Numbered from the stretch's first letter, positions 1-7,612 are shown. The stretch: DNA of 17,197 bases from Cyanobacteria bacterium UBA2566 (GCA_002340255.1 DDLS01000178.1:1-17197), one strand, 5' to 3'. Notes: a model not told the origin generated them from the letters alone. Numbers and translations are program-made.

Positions 1-330
1 GGTGGTGGTATTAGTAACAACTTTACGGGCACAGTTAATATAACAAATAGCACCTTATCAAGTAATTCTACCACGGTTGGTAATGCTGGTGGTATTAACA
101 ACAACTCTACGGGAACAGTTAATATAACAAATAGCACTTTGTCAAGTAATTCTACCAGTGGCGGTGGCTTTGGTGGTGGTATTAGTAACAACTCTACGGG
201 AACAGTTAATATAACAAATAGCACTTTATCAAGTAATTCTACCAGTGGCGGTAGCTTTGGTGGTGGTATTAGTAACAACTCTACGGGCACGGTCAATGTA
301 ACAAATACCATCATTGCTGGCAATACAGGA
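1..330 (+). repeat. In-frame tandem repeat encoding beta-helix rungs
   Basis: Four copies of an 84-87 bp unit are visible. The codon block for GGIxNNxTGTVNxTN recurs with its Ile codon at 10, 94, 181 and 268. Copies 3 and 4 are almost identical, including the Ser/Gly-rich spacer. The array starts before the window. All copies stay in frame, so this is a coding repeat that can expand or contract by whole rungs. Confidence 0.9.
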
Positions 331-3300
331 CCCTCCAACCCAGATGTATTTGGAACCTTCATCAGCAATAACCGTAACGTCATTGGCGATACCACAGGAA
401 GCAACGGCTTCGGTGGCACAGACATCACCGGAGTCGCCGCCAACACCGTCATCAACACCACCCTCGCCAACAACGGCGGCCCCACCCTAACCCATGCCCT
501 CGTTGCCGGTAGTCCCGCCCTTGATGCCGGTAACAATGCCGATGTCCCCGGCACGATTACCACCGACCAACGGGGAACTGGCTTTGACCGCATCTCCAAC
601 GGCACAGTCGATATCGGAGCCTACGAAACCCAAGTTTCTCCCCTGGTTATCTCCGAGATCATGTACAACCCTGCCAGTGCAGAAGATAACTGGGAATGGA
701 TAGAAGTCTACAACTCCGGCAGCAGCGCCGTCGATTTATCCGGCTATGTCCTCGACGATATCAATGGTACAGCTCATGGCTCCGCCAACATCGCCAGTGG
801 TTCTATTGCTGCTGGCAGTAGCGCCATTCTCTTCAACAGCGATGACGTAAGTACTTCTGACTTTGAAGCTGCCTGGGGAACCGGCATCACCTTAATCGGC
901 GTAACCAGTTGGGGTAATATGGCACTCAACAACGGTGGCGATACCGTCAGTCTCTGGGATAGCTTTGCCAGCTATAGCGGCGACCATACCACTCATACTA
1001 ACGCCATTGAAACCGTTGCTTATGACGATACGGCTCCTTGGCCAGTTGATAATAATAGTGCTTCTATTTACCTTACTGACCTTACAGCAGATAATACAGA
1101 TGGTTCTAACTGGGCCTTAAGCACCACTGGCGGCTCCACTCCCCTCGGAACCGGCTATCTCAGTGCTAATGCGGGTGGAAACAGTGGTAGCGATATTGGC
1201 TCGCCTGGTGGCACGCTCTCTGCCGTCACCCTTTCCTCTGGTACTATCACCGCCGCTAATGTCGCGCAAGGAACAACGAACCATCCCCTCTACCAACTCG
1301 ACTTAGCCGTCGCCACTGCCAATGCCCAGTTAACCGGCGCAACTTTTACCACTGGTGGCATTTATGCTGCTGCTGATATTGTTGCCAACAGCTTTGAACT
1401 CTTCTACTCCACCGACACCACCTTCGACGCTGGCGATACCTCCCTAGGAACCCAAGCCGTTGTTACCTCTGGCAACACCCTTGCCTTCACCGGACTTTCC
1501 CAAACCATCAACAACGGCAGCACTGGCACACTCTTCCTCGTCGCCGATATCGCCTCTGGAGCCACTGCGGGCAACACCATCAACATCGCCGCCCCCAACC
1601 TGAGCGATATCACCTTCACTTCCGCCAGCAAAACAGGAACTCTAAGTGCTTCCGGAGATCAAGCCTTCGACGCACTTCCCACCATTACTTCGATCACCTC
1701 TACCACCACCGATGGTACATTCGGAGTCGGAGGCACTGTCAACGTTACCGTCAACTTCTCGGAAAACGTCACTCTTGCTGGTGGCAACCTTACCTTAAAT
1801 TTAGATAGTGGCGGCACAGTCACTCTTACTCCTTTTAGCAGCAACAGTGTATCAGGAACCTACACTGTTGGCACAGGACAAAATAGCACTGACTTAAACA
1901 CCACAGGCTTAACCTTAGCGGGTGGCGCAAGTTTGCAAGATGCCACTTCTAATAACGTAACTCTCACCATTCCAGGGGGACAGTCTCTGGCGGATAACAA
2001 AGCTCTTGTCATCGACACTACCGCACCCACCGTAACGGTGGAACAGGCAGTAGGTCAAGGAGATCCTACCACCAGTTCGCCCATCAACTACACGGTGACG
2101 TTTAGCGAAGCAGTGACGGGTTTTGCCACGGGAGATGTAACCCTCGGTGGCACAGCGGGAGCAACTACAGGTACGGTGACGGGTAGCGGCACCACTTACA
2201 CTGTGGCGGTAAGCGGCATGACAGCTAATGGTACGGCGATCGCCACTTTAGCCGCAGGAGTAGCAACCGACACTGCCGGAAACCCTAATACTGCCAGCAC
2301 GAGTACAGATAATATTGTCACATTCAATGGGATCAATAGTGCGCCCGTTGTGGACTTGAATGGTGGAGCCTCTGGTATAGACTATAGCGCTACCTTTATC
2401 AGTGGTGGGGGAGAAGTGGCGATCGTCGATAGCACTAACTTGACGGTTACCGATGATGGTGCGAACCTCACTAATGCTACGGTTACGATTACTAACCTGC
2501 TAGATTTTGGCAATGAAGTCTTGAGTTTCGATACTTCCGGCACAAGCCTCACCGGTAGCTATGATACAGCCACGGGAGTGCTATTTCTCTCCGGTAGCGA
2601 TACGGTAGCGAATTACCAACAGGTTCTCCGCACAGTACAATACAATAACACTGCTGCCTCTCCCAATACAACTGCGCGAACGATTGAGTTTGTAGCTAAT
2701 GACGGCAGCCTGAATAGCACCACAGCAACAACGACTCTTAACATTGCGCTCTCTCCCACAGTGCAATTTTCAGCCGCCAGTTACACCAGCCCTGAAAATG
2801 TGGGAACCAGCAGTGCTATCACCCTTACTCGCACAGGAAACACGACAAGCACATCGACAGTACAAGTGAGCCTGACGGGAGGAACAGCAACGGGTGGTGG
2901 AACGGACTATACGAGTAGTAGTTTCCCGCTAACTGTGACGTTTAATCCTGGAGAAACCAGCAAGACGGTTGATATTCTGGTGAATGATGATAGCATCGAT
3001 GAACCCGGTGCAGATGAAACGGTTACATTTAGTGTGGCGAGTTTAACCAATGCCACCATTGGCAGTCAAAATACAACCACACTGAATATTACCGACAATG
3101 ACAATACTCCCAACCTATCCATCAACGACGTAAGCGTAAACGAACATGCGGGCACAGCCACCTTTACCGTTTCCCTTGATGCAGCCAGCAGCCAAAATAT
3201 TACCGTAGACTATGCCAGTAGCGATGGTACAGCTATAGCCGGAAGTGACTACACCAGCGCTAGTGGTAGCTTAACCTTCGCAGCGGGAGAAACGAGTAAA

Positions 3301-4719
3301 GCTATTACCGTTAACCTAACCGATGATAGCTTAGACGAAAGCAATGAAACGTTTAGTGTTGACTTATCCAACGCCACTAACGCCAGTATCAGCGACGCTC
3401 AAGGCGTGGGGACAATAACCGACAATGATGGACAACCTAACTTATCGATCTCCGACGTAACTGTAAACGAAAATGCGGGCACAGCAACATTCACCGTTTC
3501 CCTCGATGCAGCCAGTGCCCAGACTATTACCGTAGATTATGCCAGTAGCGATGGTACGGCTATAGCTGGAAATGATTACACCAGCGCTAGTGGTAGCTTA
3601 ACCTTCGCGGCGGGAGAAACGAGTAAAAATATTACCGTTAACATCTCCGACGACAGCTTAGACGAAAGCAATGAAACCTTCACCGTTGACTTATCTAATA
3701 CCACTAATGCTACCATTGCCGATGCTCAAGGCGTGGGAACGATAACTGATAATGATGTGGCGGTAGTGCCATCACCATCTCCGTCTCCTGTTCCTTCTTC
3801 ACCTAATCCTCAAGTTCCGGTTTCTCCTCCTTCTAATTCTCCAGTATCCTTAAGTTGTCCATTCTTGAGTTCTCCTCCTGTTTTTCCGGCACTGAATATG
3901 ATAGGAATTACCAGAGAAGGAACGAGTTTTAACGATATTTTATTGGGAAATAATCAGAGCGAAACGTTCTGGGCACGAGAGGGTGAGGATTGGGTTATTG
4001 CTCTGCAAGGTGATGATAATATTTATGGTGAAAGTGGAGATGATTGGTTAAGTGCCAATCAAGGAACGGATTGGGTTGATGGGGGGTTGGGGAATGATTG
4101 GATTCATGGTGGACAAGGAAATGATGGGGTGCGCGGGGGTGAAGGAAATGATGTGATATTTGGAGAGAGGGGGAATGATATTGTAGAAGGTAATGATGGC
4201 AATGATTTTCTGTCTGGGAATATGGGAAATGACTTTCTCGATGGTGGTTTAGGGGATGATGTTGTCCATGCTGGACAGGATAACGATCGCCTGGCTGGGG
4301 GGGAAGGACATGATACCTTGTTCGGTGATTTGGGCGATGATTGCATTCACGGTAATTTAGGAAACGATTGGCTACTCGGAAATCAAGGAGATGATAATTT
4401 ACGAGGACAGGAGGGAAATGATAGCCTTTGGGGAGGTCAAGGCAATGATATCTTGTTAGGAGGAGTTGGGGATGATGTATTATTTGGGGATAGAGGCAAC
4501 GATCTCTTTGTGCTGGCAATAGGAGAAGGAGGCGATCGCATCATGGACTTTTCCGCTGGCGATCGCCTCGGATTATCGACAGGCTTAACTTATACTCAGC
4601 TCACCCTAGCCCAAAATGGTGACAATACGATTATTTCCAGCAATAACCAGGTTTTAGCCATCCTAGAAAAGGTAACGGTTAACACTCTAAACGAGAACCG
4701 CTTTGTCAATATTGTTTAG
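1..4719 (+). CDS. Giant mosaic RTX/Calx-beta surface or secreted protein, 5' end missing
   Basis: The frame is open from base 1, so the N-terminus lies outside the window; 1572 codons are visible. Domains in order, as window residues: four beta-helix repeats of 28-29 residues (1-115); an anchor-type region ending in DIGAYE (101-209); a lamin-tail-like domain with ISEIMYNP and WEWIEVYN (213-397); an unnamed beta-rich segment (405-547); two bacterial Ig-like domains (561-777); a cadherin-like module (779-917); three Calx-beta domains ending in TDND or similar (919-1255); a Pro/Ser linker (1256-1290); RTX nonapeptides of GGxGNDxxx type (about 1306-1510), which bind calcium; and a C-terminal region with MDFSAGDRL. 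RTX proteins are normally exported by type I secretion with an uncleaved C-terminal signal, so an extracellular adhesive or sheath role is inferred. No catalytic domain or type I secretion partner gene is visible here. Codon use differs between modules. Confidence 0.9.
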   Translation, partial: GGGISNNFTGTVNITNSTLSSNSTTVGNAGGINNNSTGTVNITNSTLSSNSTSGGGFGGGISNNSTGTVNITNSTLSSNSTSGGSFGGGISNNSTGTVNVTNTIIAGNTGPSNPDVFGTFISNNRNVIGDTTGSNGFGGTDITGVAANTVINTTLANNGGPTLTHALVAGSPALDAGNNADVPGTITTDQRGTGFDRISNGTVDIGAYETQVSPLVISEIMYNPASAEDNWEWIEVYNSGSSAVDLSGYVLDDINGTAHGSANIASGSIAAGSSAILFNSDDVSTSDFEAAWGTGITLIGVTSWGNMALNNGGDTVSLWDSFASYSGDHTTHTNAIETVAYDDTAPWPVDNNSASIYLTDLTADNTDGSNWALSTTGGSTPLGTGYLSANAGGNSGSDIGSPGGTLSAVTLSSGTITAANVAQGTTNHPLYQLDLAVATANAQLTGATFTTGGIYAAADIVANSFELFYSTDTTFDAGDTSLGTQAVVTSGNTLAFTGLSQTINNGSTGTLFLVADIASGATAGNTINIAAPNLSDITFTSASKTGTLSASGDQAFDALPTITSITSTTTDGTFGVGGTVNVTVNFSENVTLAGGNLTLNLDSGGTVTLTPFSSNSVSGTYTVGTGQNSTDLNTTGLTLAGGASLQDATSNNVTLTIPGGQSLADNKALVIDTTAPTVTVEQAVGQGDPTTSSPINYTVTFSEAVTGFATGDVTLGGTAGATTGTVTGSGTTYTVAVSGMTANGTAIATLAAGVATDTAGNPNTASTSTDNIVTFNGINSAPVVDLNGGASGIDYSATFISGGGEVAIVDSTNLTVTDDGANLTNATVTITNLLDFGNEVLSFDTSGTSLTGSYDTATGVLFLSGSDTVANYQQVLRTVQYNNTAASPNTTARTIEFVANDGSLNSTTATTTLNIALSPTVQFSAASYTSPENVGTSSAITLTRTGNTTSTSTVQVSLTGGTATGGGTDYTSSSFPLTVTFNPGETSKTVDILVNDDSIDEPGADETVTFSVASLTNATIGSQNTTTLNITDNDNTPNLSINDVSVNEHAGTATFTVSLDAASSQNITVDYASSDGTAIAGSDYTSASGSLTFAAGETSKAITVNLTDDSLDESNETFSVDLSNATNASISDAQGVGTITDNDGQPNLSISDVTVNENAGTATFTVSLDAASAQTITVDYASSDGTAIAGNDYTSASGSLTFAAGETSKNITVNISDDSLDESNETFTVDLSNTTNATIADAQGVGTITDNDVAVVPSPSPSPVPSSPNPQVPVSPPSNSPVSLSCPFLSSPPVFPALNMIGITREGTSFNDILLGNNQSETFWAREGEDWVIALQGDDNIYGESGDDWLSANQGTDWVDGGLGNDWIHGGQGNDGVRGGEGNDVIFGERGNDIVEGNDGNDFLSGNMGNDFLDGGLGDDVVHAGQDNDRLAGGEGHDTLFGDLGDDCIHGNLGNDWLLGNQGDDNLRGQEGNDSLWGGQGNDILLGGVGDDVLFGDRGNDLFVLAIGEGGDRIMDFSAGDRLGLSTGLTYTQLTLAQNGDNTIISSNNQVLAILEKVTVNTLNENRFVNIV
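3112..3765 (+). repeat. Tandem 327-bp duplication of a Calx-beta domain
   Basis: Two adjacent units of 327 bp (3112-3438 and 3439-3765; 109 codons each) encode nearly the same Calx-beta domain. Long stretches are identical at DNA level, for example the codons for DYASSDGTAIAG, DYTSASGSLTFAAGETSK and DAQGVGTITDND. The Calx-beta domain just upstream (2755-3100) is much more divergent, so the last two arose by recent duplication or are homogenised by gene conversion. Confidence 0.9.
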
Positions 4720-4835
4720 GGATAGAGCGACTCTCTTTCCTAGGGTTACACTGTACTCTACAACAATACTGTATTCCCTATTCGCTAGCGGGAAGTACTA
4801 TAGCAGAGAAAGGGGGAGTTACGACATTTTCAATT

Positions 4836-4862
4836 GCTATTCGTGCCTATTGCCTATTGCCT
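4836..4862. repeat. Heptamer tandem repeat, CTATTGC type
   Basis: About two and a third copies of CTATTGC (4847-4862), with a degenerate copy before them, lie in the 191-bp gap between the RTX gene and the convergent ABC permease gene. The rest of the gap (4720-4910) shows no convincing gene or terminator. The sequence belongs to the same CTATTNC family as the repeats at 14035 and 16006. Confidence 0.7.
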
Positions 4863-4910
4863 CAAACCATAACCTAACTGTCCTAATCAACTCCTTCTCT
4901 GCTATGTCGT

Positions 4911-5732
4911 TTAGTCTTGTTGGGTGGTAAACTGACGAGCGCCAACTAGGGAAAGAGCGATCGCCATAAGCAGCAATGCTGGAATAGAATACCAGGGAAA
5001 CTGACCGATATCATAGGCAGCCGATCGTAAGCCTAACGTAGTATAAGTTAGAGGCAGTAAATAAACAATTCCTTTCAGAACCGTGGGCAGGGTAGATGGA
5101 TCGAAAAATGTCCCCCCTAAAAACGACATGGGGATAATCAGAAAATTATTATAAAGCCCTACAGTTTCTAACGATTTCACCTGTAATCCCACTAATACCC
5201 CTAAGCCAGCGAAAACGGCACAGTTAAGGATAATCAGGACTAAAAATAACGGATTTAGAAAGCTCCAAAACTTGCCCGTAAATAGAACCGCGACTAAAAT
5301 CACAGAACCCGAAGTCATTAACCCGCGTACCACTCCCGCCAGCATTTTACCCAAATATAATGCCAACGGATGAACCGGCATTAACAACATTTCCTCAAAG
5401 TTTTTTGTATACAGACGTTCCCCACAAATGGAAAATACCGTTCCGGCAAAACTAATGGTCATTGAAGAAAGGGCGACCATCCCTGGTAAAATAAACTCTA
5501 GATAGCTATTTCCTATGGGGGGAGTCATCGCTCGGTCGAGGGTAGAACCAAGTCCCAGACCAAAAGCAAGAATATAGATTAAGGGAGAAACTAAGCCGGA
5601 TGCAGCCACTGGTGCAAGTCTAACCCGTAAATCTAGCCATTCTCCCCATAGAATAGTCATGCTATCAGCCCAGAGGGTGGGCAGTTCAGAGAGTGAGGGA
5701 TAACGACGCAATAGGGGATTAAGGAAAGCCAC
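4911..5732 (-). CDS. ABC-2 type transporter permease
   Basis: This 273-residue protein is the membrane subunit of an ABC exporter of the ABC-2 (NodJ/DrrB-like) class. It has a cytoplasmic N-terminus with the polar stretch EWLDLRVRLAP, then about six hydrophobic segments near residues 45-65, 85-105, 130-155, 160-183, 192-212 and 248-265. The family hallmarks GERLYTKNFEEMLLMPVHP after the second segment and PMSFLGGTFF in the fifth are both present, and length is normal. Substrate is unknown: drug, polysaccharide and lipid exporters share this fold. No ATPase gene is adjacent, so the partner subunit must be elsewhere. The gene is convergent with the RTX gene, and its own upstream gap of 86 bp separates it from the vapBC pair on the same strand. 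Confidence 0.88.
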   Translation of the reverse strand: MAFLNPLLRRYPSLSELPTLWADSMTILWGEWLDLRVRLAPVAASGLVSPLIYILAFGLGLGSTLDRAMTPPIGNSYLEFILPGMVALSSMTISFAGTVFSICGERLYTKNFEEMLLMPVHPLALYLGKMLAGVVRGLMTSGSVILVAVLFTGKFWSFLNPLFLVLIILNCAVFAGLGVLVGLQVKSLETVGLYNNFLIIPMSFLGGTFFDPSTLPTVLKGIVYLLPLTYTTLGLRSAAYDIGQFPWYSIPALLLMAIALSLVGARQFTTQQD

Positions 5733-5818
5733 GGCTAGTTATACAGTAAGGGGAACAAGTTCACAATTCTTAATATACCTTAATCCTTACTCCCTGTCGA
5801 AACCCTACCTAGCTTAAC

Positions 5819-6223
5819 TTAGGGACTGATGAGGAGAAGTTCCGGGAAATAGGTTTGGTAACGGGTAGCATCACGAGTGAGTAGGGTGTACCGACACACG
5901 AACCCATGAGCGCCAATATAAAAATCCGGCAAAGGCGATCGCCTTACCCCACCCCTACGACGATATTGCAAAAAGGCTTGACCGGCTAAAAATGCCGCCT
6001 CATAAGGTAATCCGTCTCTCTGAAAAAAGCGAGAAGATAATACTGATTCCACTTCCGTTACATCTTGAAAACCAATGGATACTTCTGCATAAATAATAGG
6101 GTTGATATGCAGTGTTCCGGTTTGGGCATAATCGGTCAGTTGCGCTGCTGACCAGTCAAACCAATGGGGATCTTCCGTTAATACATCCAGAATCACATTG
6201 CTATCGACGAGGAAATTTGTCAT
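5819..6223 (-). CDS. vapC: VapC-type PIN-domain ribonuclease toxin
   Basis: This 134-residue single-domain protein has the PIN-fold acidic residues in order: Asp7 in FLVDSNVILD, Glu47 in IIYAEVSIGF, Asp100 in LPDFYIGAHG and Asp118 in LLTRDATRYQTYFP. These residues bind the metal used to cut RNA. Length is typical for VapC. Its ATG overlaps the stop of the upstream antitoxin gene in an ATGA, which implies translational coupling, the usual order for antitoxin-toxin operons. The RNA target cannot be told from sequence. All four acidic residues are kept, so the toxin is probably active and held by the partner protein. Confidence 0.92.
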   Translation of the reverse strand: MTNFLVDSNVILDVLTEDPHWFDWSAAQLTDYAQTGTLHINPIIYAEVSIGFQDVTEVESVLSSRFFQRDGLPYEAAFLAGQAFLQYRRRGGVRRSPLPDFYIGAHGFVCRYTLLTRDATRYQTYFPELLLISP

Positions 6224-6429
6224 GCCTCACCCCGCGTTAAATTCAGAATCTCATCAGTGGTCATCTCCCCTGTGGCTTTTCCCCGCAGACTGGCGATTAA
6301 AGTTGCTCCTTTGGGCGAGGTGTTTTGATACCGCCAAGCTAAAAAGTCTAAGAATATTTTTGCTTCTTCCAGGGCAGGTTGGGGTAGATTCCGAAGGATA
6401 GCTAAGATTTCAGTTTCCGTGGTTAGCAT
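6220..6429 (-). CDS. vapB: VapB-type antitoxin, DUF2281-like
   Basis: This is a 69-residue acidic protein. The N-terminal half is helical and resembles DUF2281 antitoxins (LRNLPQPALEEAKIFLDFLAWRY). The C-terminal half (SLRGKATGEMTTDEILNLTRGE) is the type of tail that wraps a PIN toxin and blocks its active site. It starts at ATG 6429 and overlaps vapC by four bases. Autoregulation of the operon by the antitoxin or the complex is usual for the family, but no clear operator is visible in the upstream 279-bp gap, which instead carries dispersed repeats. Confidence 0.85.
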   Translation of the reverse strand: MLTTETEILAILRNLPQPALEEAKIFLDFLAWRYQNTSPKGATLIASLRGKATGEMTTDEILNLTRGEA

Positions 6430-6476
6430 GATGCATTTCAGGATAGTACCCCCATTTTACTCCATCCCTTTAACCC

Positions 6477-6491
6477 AGAAACCGGGTTTCT
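6477..6491. repeat. Dispersed near-palindrome AGAAACCNGGTTTCT, copy 1
   Basis: The sequence is AGAAACCGGGTTTCT. It is followed by GCCCAAGTTTTT, a tail that recurs in modified form after copy 3 (7613) and copy 4 (11403). It lies in the gap upstream of vapB. Confidence 0.75.
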
Positions 6492-6515
6492 GCCCAAGTT
6501 TTTCGCTCTTATCTC

Positions 6516-6653
6516 AGAGCTGATTCCCGAAGTCGCGGAAAGTGCATAACAGCAAGAGGTTCACTAAAATAGTAAATTCTGACCAATCCAGGCTCAAACC
6601 ATTGATATATAAGGATTATAGCCTTCTGAAGATTTCCTTTAGGAATCAGCTCT
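6516..6653. repeat. Perfect 12-bp inverted repeat bounding a noncoding segment
   Basis: AGAGCTGATTCC at 6516-6527 is an exact reverse complement of GGAATCAGCTCT at 6642-6653, with 114 bp between. The two arms lie just inside two copies of the AGAAACC near-palindrome (6477 and 6665). No gene is seen inside. It could be a small non-autonomous mobile element or a long-range hairpin. The gap 6430-6708 holds nothing else recognisable. Confidence 0.6.
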
Positions 6654-6664
6654 CAAGTTCTCGT

Positions 6665-6679
6665 AGAAACCCGGTTTCT
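6665..6679. repeat. Dispersed near-palindrome AGAAACCNGGTTTCT, copy 2
   Basis: The sequence is AGAAACCCGGTTTCT, exactly the reverse complement of copy 1. Because the unit is nearly palindromic, only the central base marks its orientation. It lies 29 bp beyond the stop of the 58-residue orphan gene. Confidence 0.75.
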
Positions 6680-6708
6680 TGATCGCTTGTCTAAAGACTT
6701 CTGATTTT

Positions 6709-6885
6709 CTATAAATCCTGCAAAAACTCCTCCCGCGTAACTGACTCTAAAATTTCACACCGTTCTTCAGTATAGTTCCCCTGTCCCCATCCCATTTGTT
6801 GCAAAAAGCGAATGGCATCAGTCTGCCCCAAATGACTCACTAAAATATGATAGCCTTTTTCTCTTAATTCCACTGGTGTCATCAT
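6709..6885 (-). CDS. Small conserved cyanobacterial protein, 58 aa, function unknown
   Basis: The protein begins MMTPVELREKGYHILVSHLG and contains AIRFLQQMGWGQGNYTEER. I recall this pattern (REKG...LG...AIRFLQQF...G.GDYT.ER) from many short cyanobacterial proteins of unknown function that lie near toxin-antitoxin genes; no function is claimed. The start is fixed by a strong Shine-Dalgarno sequence, AGGAGG at 6896-6891, 5 nt before ATG 6885 and 8 nt before the in-frame ATG 6882. Either ATG may be used. A longer reading from 6936 would run through the ribosome-binding site and into the remnant of a different gene, so it is unlikely. No toxin partner is adjacent on its 3' side. Confidence 0.75.
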   Translation of the reverse strand: MMTPVELREKGYHILVSHLGQTDAIRFLQQMGWGQGNYTEERCEILESVTREEFLQDL

Positions 6886-6907
6886 CTTCTCCTCCTTTTT
6901 CTTCAAC

Positions 6908-6955
6908 TCACCAACCACTAGCGGCAACAATTTCATCAGAAATAATTAAACTCAT
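6908..6955 (-). pseudogene. Truncated, frameshifted UPF0175 antitoxin N-terminus
   Basis: From ATG 6955 the reading is MSLIISDEIVAASGW and then a stop. MSLxISDEIxxA is the usual start of UPF0175 proteins, the antitoxin-like partners of DUF3368 PIN proteins in cyanobacteria. A one-base shift restores GELKKKE, which resembles the conserved SExELKxEI that follows in the family. The rest is missing, and the coding sequence of the 58-residue orphan begins within 25 bases. The match is short, so this is a likely but not certain remnant. Confidence 0.5.
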
Positions 6956-7038
6956 GGTGTTATATCAATTAACAAGTTTCATGTAGGCGACAGCCGAAAC
7001 AACTGGTATTGGTTAGAGGGCAGTTTTCAAACCAGCAG

Positions 7039-7254
7039 CTAATTAACCGTAATTGCCTCAAAATTAACTTGAGTTCTACCAGCATCACCTCTAACAAAGT
7101 TCAACTTTTCAAACCCAATAACTCGACCCTCTCTATTCTTCATCAAAATCACTTCATCTCCCGTTTCTTCTACTTCATACTCATCGTCTGGTTCATCGAA
7201 CCAAACCACTAACGTATTGCCAATAGTGTCATGAAAAACTTTTACTTTGGCCAT
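7039..7254 (-). CDS. DUF2283-family small protein, putative antitoxin
   Basis: This 71-residue acidic protein reads MAKVKVFHDTIGNTLVVWFD, then an EVEETGDEVILMKNREG block and GFEKLNFV. These are hallmarks of the DUF2283 family: short beta-rich proteins that often sit next to a DUF4258 or RelE-like gene. The ATG at 7254 has a good ribosome-binding site (GGAG about 7 nt upstream on the minus strand), and the gene overlaps the upstream toxin-like gene by 13 bases, so the two are almost certainly co-translated. An antitoxin role is inferred from this arrangement, not shown by sequence. Confidence 0.75.
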   Translation of the reverse strand: MAKVKVFHDTIGNTLVVWFDEPDDEYEVEETGDEVILMKNREGRVIGFEKLNFVRGDAGRTQVNFEAITVN

Positions 7255-7577
7255 ATCTTTTCTCCTTCTTTAATTGAACTGGTACGATAAGCCGTAATCA
7301 AAAATCCATTATCATTTAATCGTTTAGTGACTGCACAGACCCATCTTCTATCCCCATCAGTTCTATAAAATAAATAAACTTGGGAATCACTCTTACTCAA
7401 ATGAATGACATCAGGATGAGTCAATGTTTCTTTCACATCTTCTAACCTTCCCTCCATGATCGGATGCTTAATCGTAGTAATCAATTCCCAGTAACTCGCT
7501 GTTGTTTGAACTTGAAAGCCAATCGGAGTATCAACTATAAACAAAAATTGCTCATCCACAGGAGGATTATCGCTCAT
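7242..7577 (-). CDS. DUF4258/RelE-fold-like protein, putative RNase toxin
   Basis: The protein has 111 residues from ATG 7577; a GTG two codons earlier (7583) is possible, but the G-rich ribosome-binding site (GGGGGA) fits the ATG. The core pattern is HPIMEGRLEDVKETLTHPD, then SDSQVYLFYR, RRWVCAVTKRLNDNGFLITAYRT and IKEGEKIW. This His...L..V...L..PD.I...Y...VVV...IITAY layout is that of DUF4258 and related small nuclease or toxin folds of the Barnase/EndoU/RelE kind. An RNase activity is inferred only. The N-terminal 30 residues (DEQFLFIVDTPIGFQVQTTA) look like an extra beta segment. It is translationally linked to the DUF2283 gene downstream. Confidence 0.65.
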   Translation of the reverse strand: MSDNPPVDEQFLFIVDTPIGFQVQTTASYWELITTIKHPIMEGRLEDVKETLTHPDVIHLSKSDSQVYLFYRTDGDRRWVCAVTKRLNDNGFLITAYRTSSIKEGEKIWPK

Positions 7578-7612
7578 CGTCACTTCCCCCCGATCTTATC
7601 CAAAATTGTCCT

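Noticed and set aside
1..345. Regular repeats at the left edge as a possible CRISPR array
   Set aside because: Units are adjacent, in frame, and encode beta-helix rungs; there are no unique spacers.
3995..4519. Long open frame on the minus strand opposite the RTX repeats (174 codons)
   Set aside because: It is the complement of repetitive GGxGND codons and gives a His/Pro/Leu-rich low-complexity product with no start signal; the plus-strand RTX gene explains the openness.
4703..4930. Short plus-strand open frame overlapping the end of the RTX gene and running into the ABC permease gene
   Set aside because: No ribosome-binding site, it overlaps two real genes, and the product has no recognisable pattern; it spans heptamer repeats.
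6886..6936. Longer N-terminus for the 58-residue orphan gene
   Set aside because: It would translate through a strong Shine-Dalgarno sequence and into the frameshifted UPF0175 remnant.
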